Shown piece by piece: positions 33,165 through 43,619 of a stretch of DNA of 64,000 bases. Below the pieces are notes generated by a model. It was not told the origin of the DNA. It did not search any database and worked only from the letters and a program-made list of their open reading frames with translations. The stretch is from Macrocystis pyrifera (lineage: Eukaryota > Sar > Phaeophyceae > Laminariales > Laminariaceae). Both the position numbers and the translations under genes were made by a program. The stretch covers positions 11,735,427 to 11,799,426 of the forward strand of contig JASSKH010000010.1 of assembly GCA_031763025.1 (NCBI GenBank), written 5' to 3'. Every line of letters starts with the position of its first letter. Positions within the stretch are counted from its first letter, which is position 1.

Positions 33165-33295
33165 CAACCTTGAGCATAGGCTATCGTTTAGGATTCAATG
33201 TAGAGTTCACCACTGAGCCGTTTTTTTCTGAACCCAATGATCTTAGCGTTCTCCAAAAAGTGACCATCATGTTCTTATTGGGCACTTTCTTAATC
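33165..33295 (+). repeat. Third, diverged fragment of the duplicated unit
   Basis: Accttgagcataggctatcg (33,170) and ctccaaaaagtgaccatcat with gttcttattgggcac (33,252) match 37,106-37,245 of copy B (aacttgagcttaggctagcg; ctccaaaaagtgggtctcat with gttcttattaggtcac) and, less well, 2,175-2,310 of copy A. Confidence 0.6.
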
Positions 33296-33412
33296 GTGGG
33301 CCTACACTGTGCTCGTAATAATAGGCTGTCCATAAGATCGCACATGGGTGTTGATATATGTCGCTTCGTATATACCTTTCATATGACAAGGCTCCCCTTC
33401 AGGATTGTTACG

Positions 33413-33503
33413 GTTGACTTACAATCCCGAGGTTGTCACGAGCTGAAAAGGAACTTTAGGCCGTTGGGCTTTGCCCGAGTGAGTTCGAATCTCATCGTCG
33501 ACG
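33413..33503 (+). tRNA. tRNA-Ser-like sequence (anticodon GGA), probably a pseudogene
   Basis: The acceptor arms GTTGACT (33,413) and CGTCGAC (33,496-33,502) pair at six of seven positions. The T arm GTGAG-TTCGAAT-CTCAT (33,479-33,495) is intact. GGGC-TTT-GCCC forms the long variable arm typical of serine and leucine tRNAs. CTGAA-AAGGAAC-TTTAG forms a possible anticodon arm with GGA (Ser) in the loop. Against function: position 33 would be A instead of the nearly invariant U, and the D arm is poor, with surplus bases. CCA follows the discriminator base. It is probably a decayed tRNA-Ser or a SINE head. Confidence 0.5.
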
Positions 33504-35923
33504 CCAAAATGGAGTCCTTATTTTCGTAGAGTTCCAAAGGTCCCCAGTGATGTGGTGGCTTTGACCTGCTACCGAACGCTGCACTTTTCTCTCATGTATT
33601 TATTGCAAGGAAAGAGCCCTCCACGTTGGGTTAGCAGCGTGGAGAAGAGAGAGGTCAAGTGAGGTTCGGACGGGCAAACAAGGTCCGTCTCGATTTCAAG
33701 AAAGCTCAGGTTATTCAGCCGAGTTCTCCCGGTCCTCGCAAAGATTTTCAAATGTGCTACCACTCCTGATGTGTCTTCCACGGATACATGTGCGATGACC
33801 GTTCTACCGACCTTTCCTAACACCTGCCCTCCACAGCAGTAGGCGTTGGTTTGTCGTACCACTCAGACACCACGACCAAGAGAAAAAAAGGGAAAAAAAA
33901 ACCGAAGCGAGCCAATAAAGAACAAAAAACTTGGAAAAAAGCCGAATAAGAGCTATAGAAAAAAAATGACACCGGGCAAGCGACCGGGCAAATAACACCG
34001 ACCAGCCCGGACGAGTGTATAGTTACTGTAGTACGAAAATATACACCAATATGGATGGTGATTTTCTTCGTCCACGAATGTTTTGAGTGATCAACGCTGA
34101 AGTTTGTGCTGCTGCATTGTCGGATGGCAACCGTGACAATACTAACATGGATGTAAGTGTAAGAACCGTTCGTTTTTGCTTTTATTCCGTGAACGGTCCT
34201 TAAGTATTGTATTTGCTTGCCGAGGGGCATACGCGGGTTCCGAAATGGTAGCGAAACATATAGTACAGCCATAAATGGAGAGCTTTGGGCGCCTCGGGGC
34301 AGAGGGTGGCCAACGTATCGACCAGCTGGCTGCAAGCGTTGTTGGGAGAAGCGGTGGAGAGTGCGAAAAACGGCAGATCCCAAACTGTTTATCGTAGATT
34401 GCAAGGTAGATACGGGACATTTCGATTCCCACCGGAACTATTGGCCAAGGTAAAACCGGCAGTCTCAAACTCCATCACTAAGAACTACCAAGGTGAAACG
34501 GCAATCTCAACACCATATCTCTCAATATCAGTTCCACCATAAATCTCCCAAAATAGATCGACAGCAGCAGCTACGGGAAGGGAAATAATCAACCATCGCG
34601 AGTATGCTGGCAACGCCTTTAAACGAAACTAACAGCACCGTTCGCGTACTCGTAGTACAGCAGATGTCATACCGCCCAATAACATTCACCCCCCTGCTGT
34701 ATACTCTGTAAGAACAGAGCAACAAACGTCTCTGATGCAGAACAACCCAAATCGGACCACAGCAGCCAGCCCCCCCGCTTTGTACTCTCCAACAAGCTGC
34801 TGTAACTGAATTCGGAAGTATCGGAAAACACAAAACGCATATGTATGGAGCCACAAGTGCGCCAAGTCGGACAAACAAAAGACGCACAACTCCGCAACTT
34901 ACCGCACGCGACTAACAGTAAAACCTATCAGGTGTGCAACTAAGTATCTAGTCGACCAAACCACAGGCCTCTCCAGCATCTGCTATGATTCCTGGTTACA
35001 CTGAGCCGTGAACCAGACGAAGGACCGGAACAACGCCCCTTGAACAACTAACCCAATCACTTCATCGCGGTCCGAAGCATGCGTAGTCCTCCGAGGTACG
35101 GTAGGGTGTGTGGTACCTCCGTACGGTACGTATATAGGGGGTAGGTACCCTGTAGGGGGGTGCCTCCATCCCCCCTCTTAGATTTACGCCACTAGCCCGA
35201 GCGGCCCTGTGCCTTGGTCACGAACGAACCATAGCTGTATGTGTTGTTGGCATAGCTAATCGCACGAATACATAACGGTGTATACCGCTAGCTGAAGGCG
35301 TTGAAAAACAAGGCAAAAAAATGTGTTCCTTGCAATAGAGTCGAATCCGAGGGAGATTACTGTCATATCCCGTAGGGGCTTCTGCAGGCAACGATGCTTC
35401 CGACACCAAAAGCATTGTGGACCTCCCTCTCATGCTGCACTCTATCTATTCCGTCAGCGGAGTGAACTTTGACGGATTGGAGGCGTTCTTATTTCAGCAC
35501 AAGAAGCTAGCCCCACTAAATCATTATACGTGTACGAACGTTCCATTCCGCCCCTTGATCCTTGGGAAAATGCGGTAAACGTTGTAAACAAGCCACTTGG
35601 GACAAGAGTAGGAGCTTGGGAGCTACTGTACAATAGAGACAACTTAATTGAAATTAGACTCCTGTGGAATATTTCTTGCTCGAACGAACGTCATCGAGTT
35701 CGCTATGTTCATCTATAGTACCTCCTGATATGTATAACATGTGCGTACTCCTGTGTGTGTATAATATGTTATGCCTACCATGTACCGCTTTCAACGTCAA
35801 CGTTACTGACACTAAACCCGGACTGCCCAATGTGGGAGATAGGAGACCCCTTGCACACAGTCTACAGCCTCAGTCAGCATACTACCTTCAGACACTAAAA
35901 CACTGCTAGCAAAACGCCTGGCT

Positions 35924-36143
35924 GTGTATGCAGACCCGCAATGCACTACCAGTTATCTGGTATACGATAACCTCGAGAGGCATGCATACTGCTGTAGGTA
36001 TACGATGAGAGCGGTGGCGGCTTCTCGTCGAGGTTCGGCTGAGAGCGTTTCTTCGTTGCGCCGTGAAGGTCGTTTTGTTTACATGACTTCCTCTGTCACG
36101 ACTACGGTGTTCTTGGCAAAGGTGCGCGTACCCCAAGAACGCG

Positions 36144-36181
<38 letters not shown>

Positions 36182-36199
36182 TTACACTCCCCGCTCTGA
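35924..36199 (+). CDS. Conserved 91-codon ORF with poly-Cys tract (copy B)
   Basis: This is the partner of the ORF at 961-1,236. Its length is identical because the triplet run is uninterrupted here (11 CTG then CTC), while copy A has 8 CTG with CTC interruptions, so the total run length is unchanged. The predicted cysteine run is eleven residues. The function is unknown, and it may not be expressed. Confidence 0.3.
36145..36180 (+). repeat. CTG triplet microsatellite (copy B)
   Basis: Eleven CTG units and one CTC occupy the same position as the run at 1,182 in copy A. Confidence 0.95.
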
Positions 36200-36202
36200 G
36201 CG

Positions 36203-39000
36203 TTTTGCGAGGCGTGATGCTTGATAGACTTGATGAAGCTCGTTAATCCGATAGGAAGAGCGATCTGCGGAGGGAAACACGATTCAGGGGGAGGTGCGGC
36301 AATCAGTTAGTCCATGAGACCTAGAGTCGCTTCGTGCTTGCCCCATGGACGGGTGTGAGGGAAGGGCATGTCGAAGTGTCGACTGAAAGGCTTCACTCCA
36401 CAGCAAAGTAGACTAACGGGCAGTCGTGGGGCGGACGATCCGCAGTTGAACGGTTTCTCTATACAGCAGTAGCACGGTGGGTTATTGGGAGAGGTACAGG
36501 AGGGTGAGCAATCGTAGAGTAGGCCAATGGGCAGTCGTAGGGCGGACAGTCGCCAGCTAAACGGTCTTATTTTACACAGTAGGCTATTTATTAAGTTAGG
36601 GTGAGCTATCAGTACTTAAAATATTCCACTCTACAGTAAGTATATACTATTCTCACCCCGGAACAAGATGGAGGGCTTCTGCCTGGCATTCCTATGGCAG
36701 CATCAGCCCCTACCCTACTGTGGCATGCCCACATAAATTCAGCCCCCCCCTGAAACGCATACCCTCGCTCACCTCACCGCCAAGGTACCAACTATACAGA
36801 TACACCGCTGTAAGTCGTTTGTACGTAACCCCGGGTTACCAACAACGCAGCCCTCGGTTTCGTCAATTGCACCTACGAATAGACTACTGTATGATTGTGT
36901 TGCTCCGCACTCGACGACGAGCTGTACGACACATCGCCCATACATTTCCTTTGGGAAATAATGCATGTTGCAACCCGCCAACGACATCGGATTCCTGATA
37001 CAAGGTGTATTTCTTGATTGAAGCATGGGCCCGCAAACAGCAAACACCTACCTAGGTGGGTGAAATGAGCAAGCCTTACGAGGGCCTTACTGTGATGCCT
37101 CCCTGGAATGAACTTGAGCTTAGGCTAGCGTCGAGGATTTCTTACAGCACTAGCTCGCCTGTTGAGCACGATATCTTATGAATAAGGTTGTCTTGCGTGG
37201 CGTCCTCCAAAAAGTGGGTCTCATGTTCTTATTAGGTCACTCCTCATGTACTTCTTCTTGCGTATAATTATTTTGAGTGTTGTTCTTACCATCCAACAAA
37301 GCGTAGCATGAGCTTCAACGTGGATCACCCGTAATAGTTTCCGAGAGAAGAAAGCCACGGAAACAACAGGAACCGTCTGGGCAAAGTCTACTTTAACTCG
37401 TTTTTTCTGTGCTTCCGGCTTGAGTTCAATTATTTTCGTGGAGGGTATAAACTGTACGTAGTTCCTCAGCTGAGGATCCTCGTCAGTCAGAAATGTCTTG
37501 GTCTAAACGTGCCACCTATCGCAGTCGCGGGTCTACCGATAATGCGGCGCAACTATTAAACGAGGCGGGATTACCCCGAATGTCTCAACAACATCCCACT
37601 CCTCGTCATATGTTCGCGCCGAACCGACCCACCTCTGTAGCAGACAAGGTGACAAAGCTCTGGACCAGTGGCACTAGGTCCGCGCAAAAAACTGCTACCT
37701 GCGGCACACGCGCGATGGAAAGAAAGACGCACACCAGTTTGTGCACCTGCATATGATCGATGACTAGAAGCGAACCGACGAGACAGAGAGTGCTGAACTC
37801 TTCTCGCGATCAAAACGCAAGGCACGTACCCTAGCCGGAAGGGGGGAGAAGCGCCTACTTAGTGACCCAGATCTGAGCTACGACTTCGATAGAGGGAGCA
37901 GGAGCGAGAAGGGTGAAGGTGATAAATGGGATGGAAAAAACGAAACAAAACAAATGCATGGTTGAACCGTGCCAGGTGAACCATGCTTCCTAAATACTGT
38001 GTAGGGAGGGGGTGGGGGTACGTTTGGGCTCCAACAATTCATGATTTGCGGGTCTTGTCTGTGGCATTGCAGGGTTCGATATAGCTCTATACGAGATGTA
38101 GGGAATGTATTGTGTGCGAGGCATTATTGATGTCAGGTGTTCCGTTGGATGCTAGCTCGGCATGGGCTTGGCTTTCCCTTCGGGGTTAGCCGCTGGTACT
38201 ACTGTACAGTTAGTTATACAATACGACCCGGGCAGGTGATACGACGATACTGTCCTTATGTATGTGTCGGTGAAGTCTGTGACATCAAGGTACGGCTCAC
38301 TCCTGCGTTATGTGTGTGCAGCTTGGTGACAATCAGGTACGGTGCCTTGTGTGTTCTCTTCTTCATCATCGAAAGTCGCGGTGGGCCCACGTGGAATAAG
38401 AAACGCTCAACAGCGTAACTACTCGAACACTTCGCCCACACGGTGCGCGCGCGCGCGGGGCGGGGGGGGTCTCTGCATCCTGCGCGGGAGGACCCATGGG
38501 TCGAGTGAGCGGAGTCTCGTCATCTCGCGATGGTTTTCTCGCAGAAGTGTGATTTTTGTATGGGGTTTTAGAGTCAGCAAACGTTCCGAATAGCGTATAC
38601 CTATGTATGGTACAGATACGACCCTCCACGAAGCACACTAATCCCGAGTCCTCTCCGCGCCTCGAGGCCCTTTTCTCGACGCGAGGTCCACCTTTACGTT
38701 TGATACTCCCACTACCGTGTCCGCCTACGCTGACCTCGCCTGTGTACGGCCTGTTCTGTGGCCTGCTCGACGGCTCGTGTGGCCGGCCTAAGCTCAGGCG
38801 TATGCCGAAATGTTGCGACGCCAGCCCGCTGGCTTGTTTCGACACACGAAACGTCTTTTTCCGAAGGCGTGAGCATCACATGAGCAAGAACCCAGCACTA
38901 CGCCATGCATACGGCACTGCTGTGGTGCTCACGCGAGCGAGAAACCACCACGGCATACGCTTTCGGGATATGATACGAGGTATGATGTATAGATAGATAT
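36203..39000 (+). other. Duplicated non-coding stretch, copy B
   Basis: This is the partner of 1,240-5,090. No frame is conserved with copy A over useful lengths apart from fragments, so no gene is called. Confidence 0.55.
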
Positions 39001-40242
39001 ATACGATAGTGTTGGCCCTGTGCTCTCAGCGCTCCTCAGCGTGTCTTAGACGTACTTTTTTGCGTTGTTCGTGCTAGCGCAAGATGAGGTTCACTTCAGA
39101 GGACGAAACTGCCTTATCGTGATCCCCGACCCTGACTGTGTCGGGGGCGGCCTCGGGCGTGCTTGCGCCGTGTCCTGGCTGTCGGCTGACCGGGTGTGAA
39201 TACGTCAGCTGTGAGTGGGACCAGTTGAGTGGTCGCTGCTTGATTTATGACAGTCTCGTGGCCAAATAATTTGGTTGTCGACCTACCTTTGCCCCGTCAG
39301 GCCTACTCTAGGCTGCTGCTACTACTGCTACTCTGCTGCTACTCTTCTGCTGCTGCTAAGGGCAGCTGCTCTGCTGTTGCTGCTGCTGCTGCTCACGCAG
39401 GCCCCCTCACGGAGTAGGTCGGCCTGAGATATATTATTATGCCTTTCCTCCTCGTGCGCCATCGGGCTCCCCTGCCCCGACTGTTGTGCCAGGGGCAGTC
39501 TCGGGCGTGCATGATATGCTACTGCTGCTGCTGATGCCGCTGTTCATCATCTGCCAAGAGGCTACTGCTATGTGTGTCCTGCTGATGTTCTGTTCTGCTG
39601 CTAGTGCTGCTGCTTTGACTGCGATATGTTTTTTGCTGCTGACTCCCGTGTGCGCATGTTTATTATGCAAGTTACATCCTCTCGGGGATGTGTCTCCGCA
39701 TCTTAAAGCTAAATGACGGATCCATCTGCTTCGGAAGCTGTACGAGTACCGTCTCGTAATTGACGTTTATATGGCGTCTCGGCGGAGGTCTCGTGCCAGC
39801 GTAATTTTCGTATGATATGTACCTGTACGCTATGCTGCAGCTCGCTGCTGCTGAACTTGCTGCACCAACGTGATCGCTGGCGCTTCGTACTGTCGATTTA
39901 CTCGATCGACTGCTGCTCAGCTAATTTTTTAGTATCTATCTGTACAGGAAGCATACAGTACTGACGCCGAGCGTCTCATACGTAGTACTTTGTGGTGCTG
40001 CTTGTTGCTGTGTACGAACGAGTAATGCGTTGTTGGGTCGGGTGGCGGATGGCAATGTTTGTTTTTCTCGTGCTTGCAAAGTTTTCTTTCTCTTCACTCA
40101 AAATTGTTTTTCTGAATGCATCCCTTGTCAGTACTGTCGCACTATTAATAGCAGTCTCGAGTTGGACACCGGTACGTCTTTAGCCACTGCGGACATTCGC
40201 GGAGTCGCAGGCGAGCGTCAGTCCGCCGCGGCGAAGTCCTTG
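39000..40242. other. CTG-rich block private to copy B
   Basis: It replaces the telomere-like 5,095-5,390 block of copy A. It contains dispersed CTG/CTA/CTGCTGCTA runs (39,310-39,400; 39,520-39,660) and a repeated hairpin-like motif (atccccgaccctgactgtgt with cgggggcggcctcgggcgtg at 39,121; tgccccgactgttgtgccag with gggcagtctcgggcgtg at 39,473). ORFs here are Leu/Cys-rich by-products of CTG repeats. Confidence 0.6.
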
Positions 40243-40453
40243 TATTGGATGTATTAATCTGTTCAGAACGTTCAAAGAAAGGTTCTACATGTAATACCAG
40301 GTATGATATGTCCTGTATGTACTGACGGATCCAGAACGTTCAAAGAAAGGATCCAAGTATCTGAGTGCCTTTGTTTACGTATGGTTTATTCGCTGCATTC
40401 CATCATCTAAAGCATACTGCAGAGAATAACGCCCCTATCGTTTCTAGAATGCT

Positions 40454-40803
40454 TTATTTTTCCAGGACGACCCCTGGTCCCTGGTTAGTAGGCCATTCAG
40501 CATGACCAAGCTTCGCCAACTCGAAGCGACTTTGAAAACGCGCAGAGAAGGATGTAGGTGCTATTTTGGGGCCTTCAGAGACCACGTCCGTTTCGAAATC
40601 GGGAGTGGTGCTTTCGTCGCGCACAGTGACAGAAGGCGATGTACGTCCACATGACACGAGTATCAGACTGAAGATGAACGACACGATCTCAGCAAATACA
40701 GAAAATGCAGCAGCCGCACTGCTGCTGCTTCAGACCAGTCGCGAATCGCTGTGGCCACGACGACCAGCACGGCGCAAGTAAGTGCAAGGTTTACTATGCC
40801 AAC
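40454..40803 (-). pseudogene. Exon-like block of a membrane protein, member 3 of 3
   Basis: This is the best-preserved member. The minus-strand frame from 40,729 to 40,454 joins a hydrophobic helix (AFSVFAEIVSFIFSLILVS) to a Ser/Thr-rich acidic tail (TSPSVTVRDESTTPDFETD) and a basic C-terminal stretch. In the frame of the other members a TGA (40,730-40,732) precedes the helix. A 4-bp insertion (ACTT duplicated) just after the CAG acceptor distinguishes this copy. The tail could be a cytoplasmic phosphorylation segment of a membrane protein. I cannot name the family. Confidence 0.4.
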
Positions 40804-40917
40804 CTGCGACGTAAGAAGACGACGGTGCCGGGTATGCCGACGTAGTGAGGAGCGTGCATTTTGGAAGTGTGGGGAAGAAAAACCTGGATTTTTGTTTTTC
40901 ATTTGCTCCATTCTAAA

Positions 40918-41037
40918 TTGCTATTACGGGGGGGGACATACTGTAGTAAATAGAACCAACTACGCCTAGTAAAAATACTTGAATATACAGTGTTTGTGTT
41001 TAGGATGGGGCCTGACGACTATTGCCCCCCGTAATAT
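40918..41037. mobile_element. MITE (ACCATAGTAAAT family) in copy B
   Basis: The ends are ttgctattacggggggggac and ttgccccccgtaatatgac. It occupies the place of the tandem pair in copy A (7,741-7,955), so the element was probably present before the duplication and then doubled in A or halved in B. Confidence 0.65.
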
Positions 41038-41234
41038 GACAAATTTGGCTTAGAATAATACGTCATTAAAGTACTGTGTCGTGGGCATCAGACAAACTAC
41101 TCGTACATACATTAGATTTAAACACTGATGTTGTGCTTGATACTCAGCTTCACATAATATTCTGAGTTTCGAGCGGGAGATGAAATGGGAAACAAAATGT
41201 GAAGTACTCGAGCGACGTGGTATTTTGTTCGCAC

Positions 41235-41423
41235 CTGATTAGTAGACGATATGTGGATCAACGACAGGCCTACGGCCAACGTTCCGACCGCATACGCGAC
41301 GAGCATCACGACAGTGCACGCCACGTTGCGCACGACCACTTTCCGGTAGGCCACCTCGGACTTAACACTCCCTGATTGTTTGCTCCTCAAAGGCCTGACA
41401 AACAGGGCAAGTAGCAGCACGAA
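41235..41423 (-). CDS. Candidate 189-bp exon, two-helix membrane protein (copy B)
   Basis: This is the partner of 8,204-8,392. On the minus strand it is bounded by CACTTGTCCCCAG and by CAG followed by GTGCGAAC, so both splice-like borders are retained. The encoded segment differs at three conservative residues only. The next exon-like block lies about 430 bp downstream (40,803), and the intervening sequence holds a MITE (40,918-41,037). Confidence 0.55.
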
Positions 41424-41679
41424 CTGGGGACAAGTGCGAAAGACGGCAGTTGAGAGTTGCTGTCGGAAACCATGCCACCGGGGCAGTAGTGTCCTGCGAA
41501 GTGGATGAAGGGAAGGTTTCGGGAAATTTCCGGAAAATAAATAGTTACCGATGTCAGGGGTAATGTCGTGGTCCGCAGATTCGAAAAAAAAAAAAAACTA
41601 CGAAGGAGGCACAAGGCGAGGCCGCGTTTCTCGCGCGTTTTTCGGCCGCTTTGGTGTGGCTTTTTGGTCTGTGGGTCGG

Positions 41680-41711
41680 AGTCAGGGCTAGGGTTAGGGT
41701 TTTGCTTCAGG
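41680..41711 (+). repeat. Interstitial telomere-like repeat, copy B
   Basis: Gtcagggctagggttagggt is followed by tttgcttcagggtta. It occupies the equivalent place to 8,636-8,674 in copy A. Confidence 0.65.
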
Positions 41712-42186
41712 GTTACGAGTTGGATGGGTCTACGCTCGTGCCTTGACCCCACCAAGAACCCCTCCCTGCTTCCTACCCCGCAGACATCGCAAAGTCTGAC
41801 CCCTTGAAGATCCTACCTGTAACTCGGTTAACAGTTTTCCACCGGAACCTGGGTTTGACCCGTTCTACGGAAAGTAGTATACAAACATATATATATATCT
41901 ACTTTTTGTGTCGAGCGGTCCGTATCATCGTTGCCGGTTACTTGCCCGGACGTTTGTTCTTTTTGCGTTTATTTGTGTTCGAATTTTGCATGTCGGGTAG
42001 TTATTTTAGTTTTTTTTCTCTGTATGTTTTCGAACTTTGTGAACTTTGGTTTCGAAGCTTTCCCGCGTTTCTTCTCTTTCAAAAACCTTTAGGCATTTGG
42101 GCGTATTTCTATCGGCCGTTTTCGACGATTTCTCGCCTTTCTTCCCTTTTTAAACTGTTTTGGCTTTTTTTTGTTCTGGCGCTTAG

Positions 42187-42965
42187 GTGTGGCACAGGCC
42201 TCTGGGTCCACGACGCTTGGCTGGAGATGTCGGACGATTCCTGGGTGGCCCAACAGCGCGGGCCTACACAATGGCTCTGGTGGTCAGCCTCCGGAAGGCC
42301 CACGACGCTTCTTCCACCACCGTCTCATGGCCGAGACCTGCCGCGTACCTTCTCCACTGCAAACGGCGGTCACGCGCCGCCCTCCAAGAGACCCCCCTCC
42401 CTTACTCGGGACCGGATGCTGGGCACCACCCCACCTCTTCCAGCGGACATCGGGGAGCTGACGACTACCTCACCTCCTCCAGCGGACACCGGGGAGCTGG
42501 CGACAGCTCTGTGGCCGGAGACCGCTCTCCCTGCCGCGCCGGCGACCAGGCCCGCCAGCGCCCGAGGGTTGGAGGGGATTTGGCCGGTCCGGACGGCAGG
42601 TTCCGCCGGGGCTCGGGGGGGGAAACTGGTGGCAGTTCGTCTCGGCGCAACGGGGATGGACGACGAAGAAACCCGGGGAAGGGGAAGGAGCGATCGGGTG
42701 ACGGCCGGTACGGCCCACGGGGCAACTCTTGTCTAGCTACTTCTCCCAGATCTTCCTCGGACGACGACACCAGAGCCCCCGTCCCAGCGAAGCACGCAAC
42801 CAGCAAGAGGCAAGTGATCCCCTCGCTGACTGAGGTTGCTTCTTCCGCCGCGCGTCTTGGTCGTTTGACCATGCCCGATGACCGCGCCTTGCCTGTGTCA
42901 TCTAACCTTGCTCACGACCGAACTTCGGCGATCGACTCCGCCGCCACTGCCGCCGCGGAAACAGC
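42187..42965 (+). pseudogene. Gag-like ORF, N-terminal part (Ser/Gly/Arg-rich)
   Basis: The frame is open from 42,187 to 43,107, but only the part up to about 42,965 makes sense. It contains a basic Gly/Ser-rich region (RRNGDGRRRNPGKGKERSGD), an acidic SSSDDDTRAPV stretch, then RQVIPSLTEVASSAARLGRL. The following protein-like sequence continues in the next frame (42,878-43,612), indicating a frameshift near 42,950-42,970 in an Ala/Pro codon run. A 36-bp tandem duplication (tccagcggacatcggggagc / tccagcggacaccggggagc) lies at 42,435-42,503. A low-complexity basic head before a helical domain is typical of retroelement gag proteins. The family is not named with certainty. Confidence 0.4.
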
Positions 42966-43612
42966 ACGCTGCCGACGTACAACGGGCGTACAAACGCCTG
43001 GGACTGAAGGATATTTCGCGCATTTCTGTCTTGCCTTTCCCCTCCTCGATCGACCCTTGCGAGGCCGCACAGCAACTCATGCGTTCGGTAAAGGCCTCCG
43101 CCTCTGATATTCTCATGATGTGCAACGATGGCAGCCATGAAGGCCTTAATTCTACTAACTGGATCCCCGGTTGGGAGTACCCTCTTAAGAAATCCTTCGC
43201 GCGCGCTATCACGCCTGACAAGCCTACGATCGCCCCTCTCACTACCTTCATGGATGATTTTTTTGGACAGGTGTCGCGCGCCCTCGCAGCAGGATCGACG
43301 GGACCGGAGGCGTTCACGCTCCTCCTGAGGTTGTTGAGCAACCACTTCGACCGCACCAACACGGGGGCCAGCTACACCAAGTTGCATAATTTTGGCGTGG
43401 CTAACGGGACCCCTTTTTGCGATTTTAGTCGCGCATTGCGAGGGGTGGTGTCCGCAGCGACGGGGGCTGAGCGTGTTTTGGCATTGGGGATGGAGGTTGT
43501 TTTGGAGGTAGTAATGCGGAGGGGTGGTGGTACTGGCAGTACTGCTGGCACTGACGATGAAACACCTTTAGTTCGTTTTTCTCGTGGCATTCGCGCCTCT
43601 CTTTCACTCTAG
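42955..43612 (+). pseudogene. Gag-like ORF, C-terminal helical domain
   Basis: Continuing in frame 2 to a stop at 43,610, the encoded segment has balanced, helical composition. It includes ADVQRAYKRLGLKDISRIS, then DPCEAAQQLMRSVKASASDI, FMDDFFGQVSRALAAGSTGP, LLLRLLSNHFDRTNTGASYT and TPFCDFSRALRGVVSAATGA. From memory this resembles capsid-like domains of stramenopile LTR retroelements, in which a conserved GTPF-DFSR motif precedes a helix. The pol genes expected downstream are absent: the DNA after 43,620 is unassigned. It is therefore a truncated element. No zinc knuckle is visible. Confidence 0.5.
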
Positions 43613-43619
43613 AAATAGT

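Larger units (their letters stand above)
32805..35000. other. Mostly unassigned stretch before copy B
   Basis: It holds a diverged fragment of the segmental duplication (33,165-33,295) and a tRNA-like sequence (33,413-33,503). Open frames such as 32,966-33,529 (plus) and 33,569-33,862 (minus) have no recognisable domains; the former runs through the tRNA-like sequence and is not credible. Confidence 0.45.
35001..41880 (+). repeat. Segmental duplication, copy B (left part)
   Basis: This is the direct-orientation partner of 1-8,870. The left edge is sharp: bases before 35,001 (tgctatgattcctggttaca) are unrelated to anything visible, while copy A is cut by the window edge, so the true boundary cannot be compared. 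Homology lapses at about 39,000-40,240, where a CTG-rich block replaces the telomere-like block of copy A. It resumes at the tggatgtatt motif (40,244, partner 5,400) and stops at the aaagtagtat sequence at 41,880. Confidence 0.95.

Noticed and set aside
32966-33529. 187-codon plus-strand ORF
   Set aside because: It runs through the tRNA-like sequence and a diverged repeat fragment and has no domain; it is probably open by chance.
39486-39716. Leu/Cys-rich ORFs in the CTG block
   Set aside because: They are translations of CTG triplets; no conserved frame exists.
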